Source: Symbiodinium natans (Eukaryota > Sar > Dinophyceae > Suessiales > Symbiodiniaceae). Taken from it: 30,000 nucleotides of DNA. The translations under genes and the position numbers were made by a program. Positions 1 to 9,362 of this stretch are shown in pieces. The DNA lies in NCBI GenBank assembly GCA_905221605.1, contig CAJNDS010000702.1, positions 713,906 to 743,905 on the forward strand, written 5' to 3'. Every line of letters begins with the position of its first letter. Position 1 is the first letter of the stretch. The notes below the pieces were generated by a model. The model was given only the letters and a program-made list of their open reading frames with translations. It searched no databases and had not been told where the DNA came from.

Positions 1-1079
1 TCGCAGAGCAAGCATGGTGTTTACCCAACTCTTCTTGCTCTGCGAAAAGGTTTCGCAGCCCCTAGAATATGGTGGTTTAAGTAAAGAGAGAGAGATGTTA
101 ATCGCTTGTGTGCTGGCAGCGTAATCGCGGCTCCATAGCGTGTACAAGCGCAAAACACATCCTCTGCTTTTGCTAACATTTGCACTTTCAGAACACTGTA
201 GAAGCAAAAACATATCCCTTAGAGGTTTGTCGTATGTCCCCTCCCTTCCTGCATAGCGTCTTGTGAGGGCGCCAGAAGTTTGTCGCATGTCCCTTCGTGC
301 TCGTAGGGTGAGGGCCCTAGAGGTTAATATAGCCGTTTTAAAGTGCAGGTGGGTTGTGGGGCCACGATTACGTTACCAGCGCAGTCTTTTTGAACCATTT
401 TTAAATCCAGGCGGGGTATAGGGCCACGATTACGCTACCAGCACAGGCCTGTGGGCGCAGAACACTGGCCCTGAAAACGTGTTTTAAACGTTGAAAAAAA
501 ACAAAGATGTTTCGCCCCTGCGACCAAATAGCTCGCGCCATTGCGCGAGCTATTTGGTCATCAGGGCGCGGGTGCTAGTTGCTTACGACGTTATCCTGCG
601 AGCGCGAAGGGAGGGGACATACGACAGACTTCGACCAAACCCGACGAGCACAAAGGGAGGGGACATCCGACAAAGCTCTACGGGATATGTTTGCATGTCT
701 ACAGTGTTCTGAAAGTGCGGTCCCCAAAAGGTGGTTGCTATTTGAGTACGCTCGGCCCCCAAAAGCAGGATGTTCGTTGAACACGCTCAGTCTTTTCGCA
801 CGCAGACCAACCAAGGCGCCTCTCTGAAACCTTCCAACCGCGCACGCAGGGCCCTTCAAGCAAGTCATGGTTCCATGGCTTTGAGGCCTAGCCTCGAGGG
901 GTACGAGCACGAAGGGAGGGACATGCGACAAAATTCTCGGGCCCTCACCAAGCCTTACGAGCACGAAGGGAGGGGACATCCGACAAACCTCTCAGGGATA
1001 TGTTTTACTTCTACAGTGCTCTGAAAGTGCAACATCAGGAAAAACATAGGATGTTCTTTGCGCTTGTATAGAACCTTTT
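1..1079. repeat. Tandem palindromic repeat, unit A
   Basis: First of three tandem copies. It begins inside the junction hairpin (TCGCAGAGCAAG at 1-12 pairs with CTTGCTCTGCGA at 34-45). Sequence at about 141-320 is the imperfect reverse complement of about 890-1070. Both arms carry the same module: an ACAAGCGCAA block, an ACATCCT block, TTGCACTTTCAGA, a CATATCCCT block, then TTTGTCG and TCCCCTCCCTT. A third, direct copy of the module lies at 636-722. A block of about 65 bp containing GCCACGATTACG is duplicated in tandem at about 330-385 and 393-450. A second hairpin lies at 522-559. Short open frames here are repeat-derived and do not resemble proteins. It could be a decayed foldback-type element or a palindromic satellite. 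Confidence 0.9.
522..559. repeat. Central perfect hairpin of unit A
   Basis: A 17-bp perfect stem (522-538 with 543-559; left arm GACCAAATAGCTCGCGC) closes on a 4-base loop, CATT. Unit B has the same hairpin at 1596-1633, with one A-to-G change in the left arm that leaves a G-T wobble. Unit C has a weakened version at about 3069-3110. Confidence 0.9.
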
Positions 1080-1130
1080 CGCAGAGCAAGCATGTTGTTT
1101 ACCCAACTCTTCTTGCTCTGCGAAAAGGTT
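1072..1130. repeat. Junction hairpin between units A and B
   Basis: A perfect 19-bp stem (AACCTTTTCGCAGAGCAAG at 1072-1090, paired with 1112-1130) encloses a 21-base loop. The surrounding sequence is also inverted about this point, with arms of roughly 200 bp (about 890-1070 against 1190-1400). The equivalent B/C junction at about 2148-2206 keeps 16 Watson-Crick pairs, two G-T wobbles and one mismatch. Confidence 0.9.
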
Positions 1131-2155
1131 TCACAGCCCCTAGAATATGGTGGTTTAAGTAAAGAGAGAGATGTTAATCGCTTGTGTGCTGGCAGCGTAA
1201 GCGGCTCCATAGCGTGTACAAGCGCAACACACATCCTATGCTTTTCCTAACGTTTGCACTTTCAGAACACTGTAGAAGCAAAAACATATCCCTTAGAGGT
1301 TTGTCGTATGTCCCCTCCCTTCCTGCCTAGGGTCTGGTGAGGGCGCCAGAAGTTTGTCGCATTTCCCTTCGCGCTCGTAGGGTGAGGGCCCTAGAGGTTA
1401 ATATAGCCGTTTTAAAGTGCAGGTGGGTTGTGGGGCCACGATTACGTTACCAGCGCAGTCTTTTTGAACCATTTTTAAATCCAGGCGGGGTATAGGGCCA
1501 CGATTACGCTACCAGCACAGGCCTGTGGGCGCAGAACGCTGGCCCTGAAAACGTGTTTTTTCATGTTTAAAAAACCATAGATGTTTCGCCCCTGCGACCA
1601 AATGGCTCGCGCCATTGCGCGAGCTATTTGGTCATCAGGGCGCGGGTGCTAGTTGCTTACGACGTTATCCTGCGAGCGCGAAGGGAGGGGACATACGACA
1701 GACTTCGACCAAACCCGACGAGCACAAAGGGAGGGGACATCCGACAAAAAGCTCTACGGGATATGTTTGCATTTCTACAGTGTTCTGAAAGTGCGGTCCC
1801 CAAAAGGTGGTTGCTGTTTGAGTACGCTCGGCCCCCAAAAGCAGGATGTTCGTTGAACACGCTCAGTCTTTTCGCACGCAGACCAACCAAGGCGCCTCTC
1901 TGAAACCTTCCAACCGCGCACGCAGGGCCCTTCAAGCAAGTCATGGTTCCATGGCTTTGAGGCCTAGCCTCGAGGGGTACGAGCACGAAGGGAGGGACAT
2001 GCGACAAAATTCTCGGGCCCTCACCAAGCCTTACGAGCACGAAGGGAGGGGACATCCGACAAACCTCTCAGGGATATGTTTTACTTCTACAGTGCTCTGA
2101 AAGTGCAACATCAGGAAAAACATAGGATGTTCTTTGCGCTTGTATAGAACCTTTT
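1080..2155. repeat. Tandem palindromic repeat, unit B
   Basis: Second copy, offset 1078 bp from unit A and nearly identical to it, with only scattered substitutions and small indels. One example is AAAAAGCTC in place of AAAGCTC near 1745. It has the same two hairpins, the same 65-bp internal duplication and the same inverted modules as unit A. High identity to A suggests recent duplication or ongoing homogenisation. Confidence 0.92.
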
Positions 2156-3530
2156 CGCAGGCCAAGCATGTTGTTTACCCAACTCTTCTTGCTTTGCGAA
2201 AAGGTTTCACAGCCCCTAGAATATGGTGGTTTTAGTAAAGAGAGAGATGTTAATCGCTTGTGTGCTGGCAGCGTAATCGCGGCTCCATAGAGTGTACAAG
2301 CGCAAAACACATCCTGTGCTTTTCCTAGCAGAAGCAAAAACATATCTCTTAGAGGTTTGCCGTATGTCCCCTCCCTTCCTGCCTACCTAGGGTCTTGTGA
2401 GGGCGCCGGAAGTTTGTCGCATGTCCCTTCGTGCTCGTAGGGTGAGGGCCCTAGAGGTTAATTTGAAGTGCAGGCGGGTTATGGGTCCACGATTACGTTA
2501 CCAGCACAGTCTTTTTAAACCATTTTAAATGCAGGCGATCTATAGGCCACGATTACGCTACCAGCACAGGCCTTTGGGCGCAGAATACTTCGCCCAGAAC
2601 GCGCCATGGTGCGAGCTATTTGGTCATCAGGGCGGAGATGGGGTGCTAGTTGTATGATTTTATTTCCACAGTGTTCTGAAAGTGTGGTCCCCAAAACTTG
2701 GTTGCTTTTTAAGTACGCTCAGGTGGCAAACTTCTCCTTGCAAGTTGGTCATTGTATGGGGGAGAGGGGGGAGCTCTGGCGCGAGCTATTTGGCCATAAG
2801 GGCGCAGATGGGGTGCTAGTTGCTTACGATGAAACCCAAAAACCTGTGGTGGTAACGCAATCGTGGCTCTATACGGGTTGCCAGTATGCCCGTGCGACCA
2901 GCAAAGCACGTTCCCTAAAAGAGGTGGTTTAAGTACATTGAGATGTTTTTCCTTGTGCTGGTAAAACGTAGTCGTGGCTCCATAAGGGTTGTAAGTAAGC
3001 CCCTGCGGCCAGCCCTGAAAGCTTGTGTGTTAAAGATTTAAAAGCACCATGGACCATGGATGTTTCCCCTGCGAACAAATTGCTCGCGCCATGGCGCGAG
3101 CTATTTGGTCATCGAGGTGCAGATGGGGTGCTAGTTGCTTACGATGTCACCCTTCGAGCGCGAAGGGGGGGGGGGGACGTACGACAAACCTTCTACAGTG
3201 TTCTGAATCCCAAAGCTTGCGTTCGGTCCCCAAAACTTGGGTGCTATTTGAGTACGCTCGGTCCCCAAAAAGCACGGTGCCAGTTGAACACGCTCAGTCT
3301 TTTCGCAGACACAAGGACCAACCAAGACGCCTCTCCGAAACCTTCCGACCTCGGACGCTGGGCCCTTCAAGCACGTTATGGTTCCAGAACTTTCAGGCCC
3401 AACCTCGAGGGGCCCTCACCCTACGAGCACGAAGGGAGGGGACCTACGACATACCTCAGCGAGATGTTTTTACTTCTACGGTGCTTTGAAAGTGCAAACG
3501 TTAGGAAAACATTGAATGTTTTTGCGCTTG
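2156..3530. repeat. Tandem palindromic repeat, unit C (diverged, expanded)
   Basis: Third copy. It aligns to A and B at its start (2156-2600) and end (about 3060-3530) but is clearly more diverged. It is longer because a module containing GCGAGCTATTTGG and GGGGTGCTAGTTG is present three times (about 2609, 2779 and 3096) instead of once. Fragments of the GCCACGATTACG block occur here inverted (about 2850-2875 and 2960-2985). Similarity fades after about 3530, so this is the old edge of the array. Confidence 0.8.
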
Positions 3531-3910
3531 TTCATTCTTATTCGGGCCAAGAAATGCATGAATCATGTCTATGTTTTTGGGTTCTGACCCATGGTGCTGC
3601 GCGACTTACCTATCAAGGGGCCGGCATTGAAGTTTAGGGTAACGCTAAACGCCTGTCAAATTTTGTGTCTCGTTGTTGTTTCACGCATTTTCCCCCTCTC
3701 TACAATCTTACTGTTTGGGGTCTTCGCCGGCATAATTTAGGCTTGAGGCATGGCTTGAAGATACTTCAAGGCTGAGCTTGCTGGGAACTGGTGCCTACCA
3801 CTGCGCTGTGCAGGCCGTGTTAACTTTACGTGTTTGGCGGGTTGAAAGCACACATCCTGACGTGCAGGGTTGTGAGTAAAGCTACCGCTGTCCAGCTGCC
3901 GGAGGATCTC

Positions 3911-3942
3911 GTGTGTGTGTGTGTGTGGGCGCGCGCGCGCGC
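3911..3942. repeat. (GT)n-(GC)n microsatellite
   Basis: About 17 bases of alternating GT run directly into about 15 bases of alternating GC. Long alternating purine-pyrimidine tracts of this kind can adopt Z-DNA. Confidence 0.95.
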
Positions 3943-4611
3943 AGGCCTAGCAATGGCCGCATCCCTGGAACTTGGACCAGGGCAATGGCCGGGGACCTGA
4001 GCTGAGTAGATAAATGTCTGCGGCAGTGGGGCAAAATTCGTGCGGGCCATCCTGTGGGGCAGAGACTTGCGTCTCGTTTGGGTCGGTGCCGTTGACCGGC
4101 ACTTGGAAAGTCCCGAGATGTTGCCTCGGCTACGGCTGGTGTGGCAAAGGAGCAGCCTCAAGGCCAGCTTTGCTTCACTGATTGGGGTTTGCCGGCTTGA
4201 CTTAGGGTCAAACCGTATGGTTCAAAGGAGTCGGATCGCGCATGTTAAAGTGGGTAATGTCATGTTGGCATGTTGTGGCTGGCCCTCCTTACTTTCGGTT
4301 CTCGTTAGTTGGAGTTGTTGTGCGTGCTTGCTGTGGGTAGATGCCGAAAGGCTGGGAACCATTGCCCCTGCGGCTTAGTTACACGGCGCAACGCCCTGGA
4401 ATGCAGGCTTGCTTTTGGGGTGTGTTCTAAAGTCTCCATGCCTTAAGCGCTGAGCTTGAGGGATCATGGTCAGGTTCAGGAAAGCCAATTCTACGGTCGG
4501 TGTCGAGTACATGAAAGCCTGTCGTACTGAGGGTTCACTTTGGACAAGCCACGTGCCCACGTACAGACTACAGTCAACAGACTCTGCCTCCCCCACCTCC
4601 ACCACCCTTAT

Positions 4612-4660
4612 CCCTAGACCCTAAACCCTAAACCCAAACCGAAACCTTAAACCCTGAACC
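4612..4660. repeat. Interstitial telomere-like repeat (CCCTAAA type)
   Basis: Two adjacent perfect CCCTAAA units are followed by degenerate ones (CCCAAA, CCGAAA, CCTTAAA, CCCTGAA). This is the complement of TTTAGGG, a telomere repeat known from plants, several algae and dinoflagellates. Too short and degenerate to be a chromosome end. Confidence 0.8.
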
Positions 4661-5289
4661 GGTGCAGGCCAGGACCAAAAGGTGTTGTCCGACACCCTTG
4701 AGGCTGAAGTAGGGCTTGTGCGTTGAAGTCGGGCATCTTTCTGTTCGCCATGGATTTGCCGGACGACCTTTGGGGGTTTACGCAGGAAGGGGGTGCCTTC
4801 TTGGGTCCTTATTCTAACAGAATCTTACCACTGGGAGGGAGGGGGTCTATCGTAGGGGCCCCCTAGTTTCGCAAAGTCTCATGTTGCTAGAATGCACTTG
4901 ATGCATCTCAGCTTCTGAACTGTGCGTGGTTCTGCGATCTGCTACCACGATTCGCCGGTGCGAACTGGGACTTGGACAACGGGCCAGAATATTTAGCGTC
5001 AGTTGTGCAGAGGTCAGCCGGTACTTGTGCAGACGGCGCCTGAGCAGACGCAAAGGCCGGGGGGGAGGGGGGGGAGAGTGAACCGGGGCCAAACAACATT
5101 GCAGCTTGCCGATGGGAGGCGAAGTTGCCTTGGAGCTTGCCAGCAGGTAGATCAGGTAGCGCATGACTCAAAGGAGTTCTTCGTCACCCATTACATGGTG
5201 AACCCCAAGCCGCAAAAGAAACAAATCCCAAAATATACACGAATAAGTTAGTTGACCTACCCAAGCCGGTTTTAGATTCAAGAAAGAGG

Positions 5290-5313
5290 CGGGGGTGGGG
5301 GGGGGGGGGGGGG
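5290..5313 (+). repeat. Poly-G tract
   Basis: A near-homopolymer of G, interrupted once by T. It is likely a length-variable site and prone to sequencing error. Confidence 0.95.
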
Positions 5314-6177
5314 CATGATGACGTGCGCGCCGCCGGTGGGAGCGAGCATGGCCTACCAGGTCCCGTGGCTTCCAGTTTCCCAAAGCCGCTGCTCTAGTTT
5401 TGATCTGCGCTTCCCTGTTTCCAAGTTCGAGTCCGCTGGCTTTGGTTTCCGGATCCACCACCGACCCCCTCAAGCATCTCTAAACCTCGACTCACCTCCT
5501 TTTAACCCTCGGCCTCGCAAGGTCCTAAACCCTACAAGCCCTAAGGCCACCTTTTGCCTCCAGGCCGACGGGCTGCGCAGGGATGCTCCATCGACAAGCG
5601 AGGGCCCCACCTGGTTCCAATCCGTGTGAGGGTGTCATATTCAGGGCACTCTCCAAGCTTCAGATATCAACCCTCTGACGAACATGCATCCTAGGTGAAA
5701 ACGTTTTGCCTGGTTCCCCGCCAGAAGCTGCACAAAGTAGGTGTGCCCATCGACCAGAAATTCGACCCAAGACAACAATCCAACAACTGCCTTCAAATCA
5801 GCGGCAGCTTTCCCAGAAAACGATCCGGAAAGACTTGCAAGTCACATGTGGTTGTATCCGAGCCTCTGAGTATTTACAGGTTTGGCAAACTTGGGTAAAG
5901 AAACTGTTTGTGGTTCTTTGGAGAGGAAACCATCATGGCAACAGGCCCTGGCCACCATGGAACAGTAGTTATCGGCTTCCATAGCTAGTTGCGGGATGCA
6001 TAACGTCGCTTGCAGTTTCTGATTGGTGCTGTTTGGGCTTCTCGCAGCTGCTTTCTGACTGCCTTTGCCTTGGCCAAGCAGATTGGAGACTTGGTGATGT
6101 TCTGAAGAAGAAGAAGAAGCGAACTTGAACTGGCAATGCTGTTGGCAATCTAATTTAAGGAGGGGTGAGCTGTGCAG

Positions 6178-6262
6178 CTGTTGAGCTCAGGAGAAGGGCA
6201 CCAAATGCAGTTTCTCCAGCAGGTGATGCGACACGACATGCAGAAGCCCTTGCCGGGGATAG
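6178..6262 (+). pseudogene. Gln-rich terminal exon R0, 5' half (split by element)
   Basis: The frame from 6178 reads LLSSGEGHQMQFLQQ, then VMRHDMQKPLPGI, and runs into the terminal repeat of the inserted element at 6263. It follows a plausible acceptor (GAGCTGTGCAG). The segment MQKPLPG corresponds to QPQPLPGQNF of the intact neighbour R3 (8815-8946), so this is the left part of the same Q/P-rich module. The rest is at 8102-8227. Unspliced, the frame would continue about a dozen Lys/Asp/Gln-rich codons into the element and stop, so this copy is broken at DNA level. Function unknown. Confidence 0.75.
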
Positions 6263-6348
6263 GGATCAAAAAAAAAATAAAAAAGGATCAAAAAGAAAAT
6301 AAAAAAGGATCAAAAAGAAAATAAAAAAGGATCAACAAAAATAAGGCC

Positions 6349-6490
6349 GCGATCGACGATCCTCTCACACGAAACTCGTCTCGAGGCGCAAAAACTCGAG
6401 TTTTGGTACGTTCTCAGAGCACGATGGACGACCCTCTCACACGACACGCATCTCGAGGCGCTAAAACCCTGAGTTTTGGCACGTTTTCCG
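6349..6490 (+). repeat. Left-arm 75-bp subterminal units (two copies)
   Basis: Two tandem units each contain, in order, a CTCTCACACGA block, CTCGAGGCGC and a GAGTTTTGG block. The first contains a near-palindrome around ACTCGAGT. They are the inverted counterparts of the units at 7740-8010. Confidence 0.88.
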
Positions 6491-6494
6491 AGTG

Positions 6495-6857
6495 GAACTC
6501 TTGGCTTCCCGGCTTCTTGGCTTGTTGCCTTCTTGGCTTCTTGGCTTCCTGGCTCTCCTCGGCTTTTAGCTTTTTGGCTTCTTGGCTTCTTGGCTTCTTT
6601 TTTAAGTCGCAACCGCTTGCTTCAACGCATACGCGTGTGTCGAAAGCCATGATGCGAGGATTGTGTTTGCAAATGGGGGGGGCTGCGCCCCCCCCAACCC
6701 CCCCGCTTTTTAAGTCGCGCAAGCTTGCTTCGAAAAATATGAGCGTTTTATTTCGAAACTAATCCAGACCCCGCTTTTTCAAATCGCGCAAGCTTGCTTC
6801 AAAGCATACGTCTTTTCGAGACCCATGATGCGAGCATTGTGTTTGCAATTGGGGGTC
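6495..6857 (+). repeat. Element core: TTGGCTTC repeats and a 90-bp duplicated block
   Basis: 6495-6604 is a run of degenerate decamers, TTGGCTTCTT/CC. It is followed by a block starting TTTTTAAGTCGC and ending in ATTGTGTTTGCAA plus a G-run (about 6600-6685). That block is repeated as a truncated copy at about 6705-6750 and a full copy at about 6770-6857. The full copies share GCTTGCTTCAA and CATGATGCGAG. Open frames through here are repeat-derived. Confidence 0.8.
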
Positions 6858-6860
6858 TTC

Positions 6861-7180
<320 letters not shown>

Positions 7181-7730
7181 ATATATTATATATTGTATAC
7201 TATATTTGGTTGTTATTTATTATATACGACCATTATTATGTATTATATATTTTAAAATTCGGTCTTAGATATTAAGTATCATGTATTATATTTATCTATA
7301 TATATATATATCTTATTATATACAGTATATATATATGTTAGATAATATATAGACATTAGACATTAAATATTAAATATTATATATTATATGTTATGTATTA
7401 TAAAAGAAATAGTTTATATTATATGATATTATATCATAAACTATTATCTTAAATTATATTACATTATAGTGTATTCTATGTTATTGTATTATATTATTCA
7501 TAATGTATCTTATATCATATGTTTAAATATTTTTTTAAAAATATTATATTATATATTCCTTGATAATATAATATATTGTATTATATCGTACATGATATGG
7601 TATGTTAATATTAATGTGATACAATGTTCATATGAATTTTCATATTAATATTAATATTAATAGGAATATTTATAAATATTCTTATTATATTACTATTAAA
7701 TTTATATGAAGATTAACATGCATAATATAT
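7181..7730. other. AT-rich island inside the element
   Basis: About 550 bp made almost entirely of A and T (TATATATA, ATTATATTA, TTAATATTAATATTAA), in sharp contrast to the GC-rich surroundings. No coding capacity is seen. It begins where the TAC array ends and stops just before the right-arm repeats, so it belongs to the element. Confidence 0.9.
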
Positions 7731-7739
7731 TGGTCGATC

Positions 7740-8010
7740 GCGTCGCGAGCAACATACCAAAACTCGAGTTTAAGCGCCTCGAGATGCGTTTCGTGTGAGG
7801 GGGTTGTCGATCGTGCTCCGAAAACGTCCCAAAACTCGAGTTTTGGCGCCTCGAGATGCGTTTCGTGTGAGAGGGAGGGTCGTCAATCGTGCCCGGAAAA
7901 CCTTTCCAAACTCGAGGTTTAGCGCCTCGACACGCGTTTCGTGTGAGAGGGTCCTCGATCGGGTTCCGAAAACGTACCAAAAATCGAGTTTTAGTACTCG
8001 AACGTTCGAA
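7740..8010 (-). repeat. Right-arm 75-bp subterminal units (three to four copies)
   Basis: Tandem units contain, on the + strand, a CAAAACTCGAGTTT block, GCGCCTCGAGATGCG and TTCGTGTGAGAGGG, then GTCGATCGTG. They are the inverted counterparts of 6349-6490. The core AAAACTCGAGTTTT is itself a perfect 14-bp palindrome. The last unit (about 7980-8000) is truncated. Confidence 0.88.
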
Positions 8011-8101
8011 GTTTATTTTCTTTTTGATCCTTTTTTATTTATTTTTTGATCCTGGGCTACGTAATTTTTTTTTTGATCCTTTTTTATTTTTTTTTTGATC
8101 C

Positions 8102-8227
8102 GGCAGCCGAGGGCAGCAGAACTTCCAACGGCAGCCCTTCCACGATGTACAGAACGTGAACCAGCAGCAGGTCGTTTACAGGCCACATCAGATGCCGCCT
8201 GAACCTGAGTTCGTCCACTCTCCCTAA
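8102..8227 (+). pseudogene. Gln-rich terminal exon R0, 3' half
   Basis: Immediately after the element the frame reads GSRGQQNFQRQPFHDVQNVN, then a Q-rich stretch, and ends EPEFVHSP followed by TAA at 8225-8227. QQNFQ and the final EFVHS match the intact neighbours (QQNFQQRP, AQFVHS), so this is the right part of the copy whose left part is at 6178-6262. It contains a Gln-rich insertion that R1-R4 lack. Function of the protein is unknown; Q/P-rich tails are often disordered interaction regions, which is inference only. Confidence 0.75.
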
Positions 8228-8267
8228 CGCACTAGTGCCTTATAGTGCCTCCTGCCTTGTCGGGCCT

Positions 8268-8535
8268 TGATGCTTGCCGGCAAGTTTCAGCTCTTTTCCT
8301 GCAAAAGTCACCATCAAAGGCAGCACGCGATGAATCCGCAGCCCTATCGCCAGATGTCGATGCTGCAGCAGCAATCACAGCCCTTGCCGCAGCAGAACTT
8401 CCAACAACGTCCTGGCCAGATGCTGCCCGAAGCTCAGTTCATCCACTCTCCCTCGATGCACTTTCGGCGTAGTTAGGCATCTGTAGGCTGCAACGCTCTA
8501 TAGTTCCTTATAGTGCCTCCTGTCTTGTCGGGCCT
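8268..8535 (+). pseudogene. Q/P-rich terminal-exon module R1
   Basis: First of five uninterrupted tandem copies. After TGCTTGCCGGCAAGTTTCAG, which could be a splice acceptor, the frame reads SHHQRQHAMNPQPYRQMSM (ATG at 8330), then a Gln/Pro stretch and PEAQFIHSPSM, with a stop at 8474-8476. The 60 bp after the stop (ending in a TTATAGTGCC block) are repeated after R0 and in degraded form after the other copies. No known domain. It is called pseudogene because no full gene can be assembled; it might instead be a usable alternative last exon. Confidence 0.6.
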
Positions 8536-8752
8536 TGATGCTTGCCAGCAAGTTTGAAAGTCACCATCAAAGGCAGCACGCGATGAATCCTCAGCTCTAT
8601 CGCCAGATGCCGATGCTGCAGCAGCCACAGCCCTCGCCGCAGCAGAACTTTCAACGTCCTCGTCAGGTGCTGCCCGACGCTCAGTTCGTCCATGCTACAA
8701 GCGATGTGCGCTTGGTAGAGCAGGCAGTTTCAGGGTGCAGCGCTAGCGCTCT
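8536..8752 (+). pseudogene. Q/P-rich terminal-exon module R2
   Basis: Same module: SHHQRQHAMNPQLYRQMPM (ATG at 8583), a Gln/Pro stretch, then LPDAQFVHATSD. It lacks the usual stop after FVHS, so the frame stays open through R3 (in a different frame of that repeat) and re-enters the Q-rich frame in R4. The chain is about 210 codons, ending at 9162-9164. The open read-through is probably a by-product of indels. The 5' part is also shortened: the CAGCTCTTTTC segment is missing. Confidence 0.6.
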
Positions 8753-8983
8753 AGATGCTTGCCAGCAAGTTTCAGCTCTTTCCCCCAGAAACTCACCATT
8801 AAAGGCAGCATGCGATGAATCCGCAGCTCTATCACCAGATGCCGATTCTGCAACAGCAGCCACAGCCCTTGCCGGGGCAGAACTTTCAACAACGTCCTCA
8901 CCAGATGCTGCCCGAAGCTCAGTTCGTCCACTCTCAAGCGATGTAATTTCGGTAGAGCAGGCAGTTTTCGGGTGCAACGCGCT
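8753..8983 (+). pseudogene. Q/P-rich terminal-exon module R3
   Basis: The Q-rich frame runs from ATG 8815 to TAA 8944-8946 (43 residues): MNPQLYHQMPILQQQPQPLP, then GQNFQQRPHQMLPEAQFVHS and QAM. This copy carries the CCTTGCCGGGGCAGAAC sequence that most closely resembles the pre-insertion sequence of R0, so it marks where the foldback-like element landed. It is preceded by the same CTTGCCAGCAAGTTTCAG acceptor-like sequence. Confidence 0.62.
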
Positions 8984-9223
8984 TGATGCTTGCCAGCAAG
9001 TTTCAGCTCTTTTCCTCCATCAGAGGCAGCGTGCGATGAATCCGCAGCTCTATCGCCACATGCCGATGCTGCAGCAGCCACAGCCCTCGCCGCAGCAGAA
9101 CTTTCAACAGCGTCGTCGTCAGGTGCTGCCCGACGCTCAGTTCGTCCACTCTCGAGCGATGTAATTTCGGTAGAGCAGGAAGGGTGCGACGCTCTAGTTC
9201 CTTAAAGTGCCTCGGTTTTTGTC
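8984..9223 (+). pseudogene. Q/P-rich terminal-exon module R4
   Basis: The Q-rich frame reads HQRQRAMNPQLYRHMPM, a Gln/Pro stretch and LPDAQFVHSRAM, with TAA at 9162-9164. It is very close to R3 in the last ten residues and in the sequence just after the stop (TTTCGGTAGAGCAG). R2-R4 spacing is about 220-240 bp. Confidence 0.6.
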
Positions 9224-9362
9224 GGACGCCTGCCTGTTTCAGCTCTTTATCTCGGTATGTCACCATCAAAGGCAGTGTGCGATGAATCTGCAGCTCAGCC
9301 GCCAGATGCCGATGCAGCAGCAACAGCAAGCGATGTTACAGCAGCCGCAGCAAAAGGCTTAG
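9224..9362 (+). pseudogene. Q/P-rich terminal-exon module R5 (shortened)
   Basis: Last and most divergent copy. From ATG 9282 it reads MNLQLSRQMPMQQQQQ, then AMLQQPQQKA and a stop at 9360-9362. It has lost the LPDAQFVHS end and is more purely Gln-rich. It still carries CACCATCAAAGGCAG ahead of the ATG, as in R1 and R2. Confidence 0.6.

Larger units (their letters stand above)
3531..6177. other. No recognisable gene; low-complexity patches
   Basis: No frame here shows a recognisable domain or convincing coding character. The stretch holds a GT/GC dinucleotide tract, a telomere-like patch, a G-homopolymer tract and a short GAA tract near 6103, listed separately where notable. Upstream exons of the Q-rich gene that starts at 6178 could lie here, but I cannot identify them. 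Confidence 0.6.

Noticed and set aside
575-2055. Frames of 130 or so codons in the 1.08-kb repeats
   Set aside because: They follow the inverted repeat modules, occur on both strands and carry no domain.
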